DNA of 6,585 bases from a bacterium (GTDB lineage Bacteria; Patescibacteriota; Saccharimonadia; Saccharimonadales; Saccharimonadaceae), in NCBI GenBank assembly GCA_029565375.1, contig JAKQOF010000005.1:1-6585 (forward strand), written 5' to 3'. A program made the position numbers and the translations under genes. Under the pieces are notes generated by a model. It was given only the letters and a program-made list of their open reading frames with translations, made no database searches and had not been told where the DNA came from. This document shows, one piece after another, positions 5,901 to 6,585 of the stretch (position 1 is the first letter of the stretch; the number at the start of each line of letters is the position of its first letter).

Positions 5901-6355
5901 AAACGATTCGCAAAGTCACCGAAGATTTTCATCGATTGAGCTTTAACACTGCTATCTCGGCACTGATGGAGTACACAAACGAGTTGTATAAGTTGAAAGT
6001 TGATGGCTTTTCAAAAGACGTCTGGCACGATGCGCTTGAAGTGTTGGCGCAGCTTATCGCACCATTTGCACCACACTTATCCGAAGAACTGAACCAAGAG
6101 CTGGGCGGGGAACAGTTGATTCAAAACATGCTATGGCCCGTGTGGGATGATGCGCTTATTGTTGATGAGACGATGACGATTATCGTACAGGTGAACGGTA
6201 AGCTTCGCGCTAAATTAGACGTTGCAAAGGACACCGACGAAGACGCGATCAAGTCTCAGGCACTCGCAGAAGAGAATGTCCAAGCATTTGTGGGTGACAA
6301 AAAACCGGCCAAGGTTATTTATGTCCCTGGCCGGCTGGTAAATATTGTCGTCTAG
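2945..6355 (+). CDS. leuS: Leucyl-tRNA synthetase with serine hydrolase and Nudix domains inserted in CP1
   Basis: Class Ia aminoacyl-tRNA synthetase that charges tRNA-Leu with leucine in the cytoplasm. The core aligns from end to end with E. coli LeuRS (860 residues). The HIGH-type motif is PYPSGAGMHTGH (41-52), followed by NPMGWDTFGLPAENYA (75-90). Zinc ligands Cys159, Cys176 and Cys179 precede NWIGKSQGAE (221-230). The editing pocket has STRPDT (428-433) and VPAHDERDY (521-529). Next are DWLISRQRYWGAPIPI (743-758), a second zinc site (Cys761, probably His764, Cys805, Cys808), ETDTMD (815-820), and KMSKS (904-908). The anticodon-binding domain follows, and the C-terminal domain runs from VQVNGKLRAK (1081-1090) to KVIYVPGRLVNIVV. 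At 1136 residues it is about 300 too long. Residues 237-423 are an alpha/beta hydrolase inserted in the first hairpin of the editing domain, and 544-697 hold a Nudix hydrolase at the editing-domain exit. Both inserts are in frame and all synthetase catalytic motifs are intact, so it should be active. The leucine-specific insert before KMSKS found in E. coli is absent. The start fits the family N-terminus (MKRYNPSEIEPKWQ). Confidence 0.95.
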   Translation: MKRYNPSEIEPKWQQTWEDQKVNEVVVDDTKEKVYVSGMFPYPSGAGMHTGHAFSYAIVDAIARFHRQHGRNVLNPMGWDTFGLPAENYAIKTGTAPAVVTAQNIANFKKQFKRMGVSIDWSREINTSDPEYYRWTQWIFTKLFERGLAYQKESLQWWCPVDKTVLANEQVEGGHCWRCGSIVEKKSMKQWFFRITNYAEQLLEEIPALDWPQKIKTAQTNWIGKSQGAEIEFALDTTTKSGAAPNYLLLHGFTGRADKNFIPWLKERLEAKGYTVQAPQLPNTDSPTEDDQVGYVIDSCTIDENTVIVGHSLGGSVAMKVLEKINRPIAGLVLVAPAVEPAFRTGEPRAFWDTFAFDYDYDKITKLAAYRIILSDTLEAEKRQPYLLYLAEKIDATFRESTANRVHFCADEEPFILANISPSITVFSTRPDTLFGATFIVLAPEHHLAKQLATDDMRDSVQSYIATAVKKSEIERMNDTKEKTGVFTGSYAINPASGEKVPIWIADYVLNGYGTGAIMAVPAHDERDYAFAAKYNLPITEVVSYFTLNEGINAPQEGKEIRERKVVDGIIMNQRGEYLLMSETGNTHFVGGGVEADEDEMTGLKREIAEEVGLTGILSMKPVGSAITAHAYRIPGDYNVIAKGHFYEVVVDADIQVPSEIEEGRHTVEWVKKEDVAGRLTWPGHQFAWQQYLDGTQLYSGEGVLVNSGAFDGMSTSDAREEIVEWLEQEGTGRSKTTYKMRDWLISRQRYWGAPIPIIHCPDHGAVAVPEEQLPVVLPEVADYAPKGDGKSALAGVAEWVNTTCPTCGGPALRETDTMDGYACSSWYLLRYADPRNNEKAWDPETANYWNPVDYYIGADHAVAHLLYVRFWTHVFNEMGLLNFKEPVKKMIYHGYINAEDGTKMSKSKGNVIDPLDIIDQGYGADAMRTYVLFMGPVELDAAWDSRGIAGVYRFLNRVWVLAQEYIESDKSVTKNDDAVRRVMHKTIRKVTEDFHRLSFNTAISALMEYTNELYKLKVDGFSKDVWHDALEVLAQLIAPFAPHLSEELNQELGGEQLIQNMLWPVWDDALIVDETMTIIVQVNGKLRAKLDVAKDTDEDAIKSQALAEENVQAFVGDKKPAKVIYVPGRLVNIVV
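3653..4213 (+). other. Alpha/beta serine hydrolase domain inserted in LeuRS
   Basis: Residues 237-423, about 187 where E. coli LeuRS has a short turn between EITF and LTVYTTRPDT. After a TTTKSGAAPN linker come LLLHGFTG (248-255, first strand and oxyanion loop), a helix, VQAPQLPNTDSP (276-287), the nucleophile elbow VIVGHSLGGS (307-316) with Ser312, GLVLVAPAVEP (331-341), RIILSD (371-376) and RVHF (405-408) with candidate His407. The length and the QLP and LVAP motifs resemble the small RBBP9/YdeN-type serine hydrolases. The catalytic acid is uncertain: the family usually has Asp in a SxxD-P loop, and here the loop reads SDTLEAE, leaving Asp376 as the only nearby candidate. The substrate is unknown. 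By eye the base composition matches the flanking LeuRS. Confidence 0.85.
4574..5035 (+). other. Nudix hydrolase domain inserted in LeuRS
   Basis: Residues 544-697, in place of about 15 residues in E. coli LeuRS between the end of the editing domain (YNLPITEVV) and GVLVNSGAFDG. The fold starts at about 562 (RERKVVDGIIMNQRGEYLL). The Nudix box at 592-614 (nucleotides 4718-4786) fits GX5EX7REUXEEXGU at every fixed position: Gly592, Glu598, Arg606-Glu607, Glu610-Glu611, Gly613. The metal-binding glutamates are therefore intact. Strands to about 652 and VEWVKKEDV (668-676) complete the fold. Nudix enzymes cleave nucleoside diphosphates linked to another moiety; the substrate here cannot be told. 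One candidate is Ap4A or a related adenylate side product of aminoacylation, which is speculation. Confidence 0.9.
6299..6334 (-). terminator. Rho-independent terminator of the minus-strand gene, inside the leuS 3' end
   Basis: Read on the minus strand, CCGGCCAGG, an 11-nt loop and CCTTGGCCGG form a stem of about 9 bp with one bulged T, followed directly by TTTTTT (plus-strand A tract 6299-6304). It starts 23 nt after the stop of the minus-strand gene. The same bases encode the conserved LeuRS C-terminus (DKKPAKVIYVPGR), so coding and terminator constraints overlap. On the plus strand the hairpin has no T tract after it, so it should not stop leuS transcription efficiently. Confidence 0.75.
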
Positions 6356-6357
6356 TT

Positions 6358-6585
6358 TTATTTCTCGATACTAACCGGAATAGAAATTGTCTCTCCGTCT
6401 TGGATACCGTCAGCAAGCGCAGTCTGATTCTCAGGCATGTTTTCAATGTAATGAATGCCGGCTTGGAGGTCATTGAGTCCGTCGATTGCTTCTGCGGCAT
6501 TTGTTATGTCTTGTCCAGAGCTGTCGTCAGATGAGTCAAACGTGAACGATTTGGTCTCGTCAGAGAAGCGAGGGTCGCTCAGTGA
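6358..6585 (-). CDS. C-terminal 75 residues of an unrecognised acidic protein (5' partial)
   Basis: This minus-strand frame is open from the window edge to a TAA at 6360-6358, giving 75 residues that end ISIPVSIEK. It is strongly acidic (about 16 Asp/Glu against 3 Lys/Arg), with no membrane segment, no cysteine and no motif I recognise. The segment NAAEAIDGLNDLQAGIHYIE (29-48) looks helical. It is supported as a real gene by the strong intrinsic terminator just past its stop and by the lack of any plus-strand gene here. It converges on leuS with only 2 nt between the stop codons. The start and the rest of the protein lie outside the window. Confidence 0.65.
   Translation of the reverse strand, partial: SLSDPRFSDETKSFTFDSSDDSSGQDITNAAEAIDGLNDLQAGIHYIENMPENQTALADGIQDGETISIPVSIEK

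Noticed and set aside
6360..6387. ATTTCT/AGAAAT inverted repeat as a leuS terminator
   Set aside because: It has only 6 AT-rich base pairs, a 16-nt loop and no T tract, and it lies within the coding end of the minus-strand gene.
6315..6500. Minus-strand ORF of 61 codons at the leuS 3' end
   Set aside because: It overlaps the conserved LeuRS C-terminus, and in its upstream part also the better-supported minus-strand frame ending at 6358. It has no family signal and lies across the terminator hairpin.

Overview
The window looks like chromosomal DNA of a Candidatus Saccharibacteria (TM7, Patescibacteria/CPR) relative. The evidence is: a prepilin N-terminus of the form common in that group (GFTIVELLIVIVVIGILAA followed by VAYAGI), a MurF-like ligase without the usual N-terminal domain, promoters placed so close to start codons that the transcripts should be leaderless, and no Shine-Dalgarno sequences. 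The assignment is inference; no rRNA or other marker is present. Every complete ORF reads through in the standard code, and all visible stops are TAA or TAG.

Layout: (1) 1-69, GC-rich 3' end of an unrecognised gene, closed by a strong palindromic terminator at 81-120. (2) 145-1440, a Mur ligase closest to MurF. (3) 1506-2885, a type IV pilin-like protein whose C-terminal two thirds is a six-repeat NHL beta-propeller. (4) 2945-6355, leucyl-tRNA synthetase of 1136 residues, about 300 longer than usual because two foreign enzyme folds are inserted in its CP1 editing region: an alpha/beta serine hydrolase (3653-4213) and a Nudix hydrolase (4574-5035). (5) 6358-6585, minus strand, the C-terminal end of an unrecognised acidic protein converging on leuS with a 2-nt gap. 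Its intrinsic terminator lies inside the leuS coding sequence.

The three complete genes each have their own promoter, with an extended -10 (TGn + hexamer) ending 7-9 nt before the ATG, so they look like single transcription units rather than an operon. Their roles (peptidoglycan precursor synthesis, a surface or pilus adhesin, translation) are not obviously linked.

The most notable observations are the doubly invaded leucyl-tRNA synthetase and the pilin fused in cis to a complete beta-propeller. Family assignments come from recognising motifs by eye; no database search was run.
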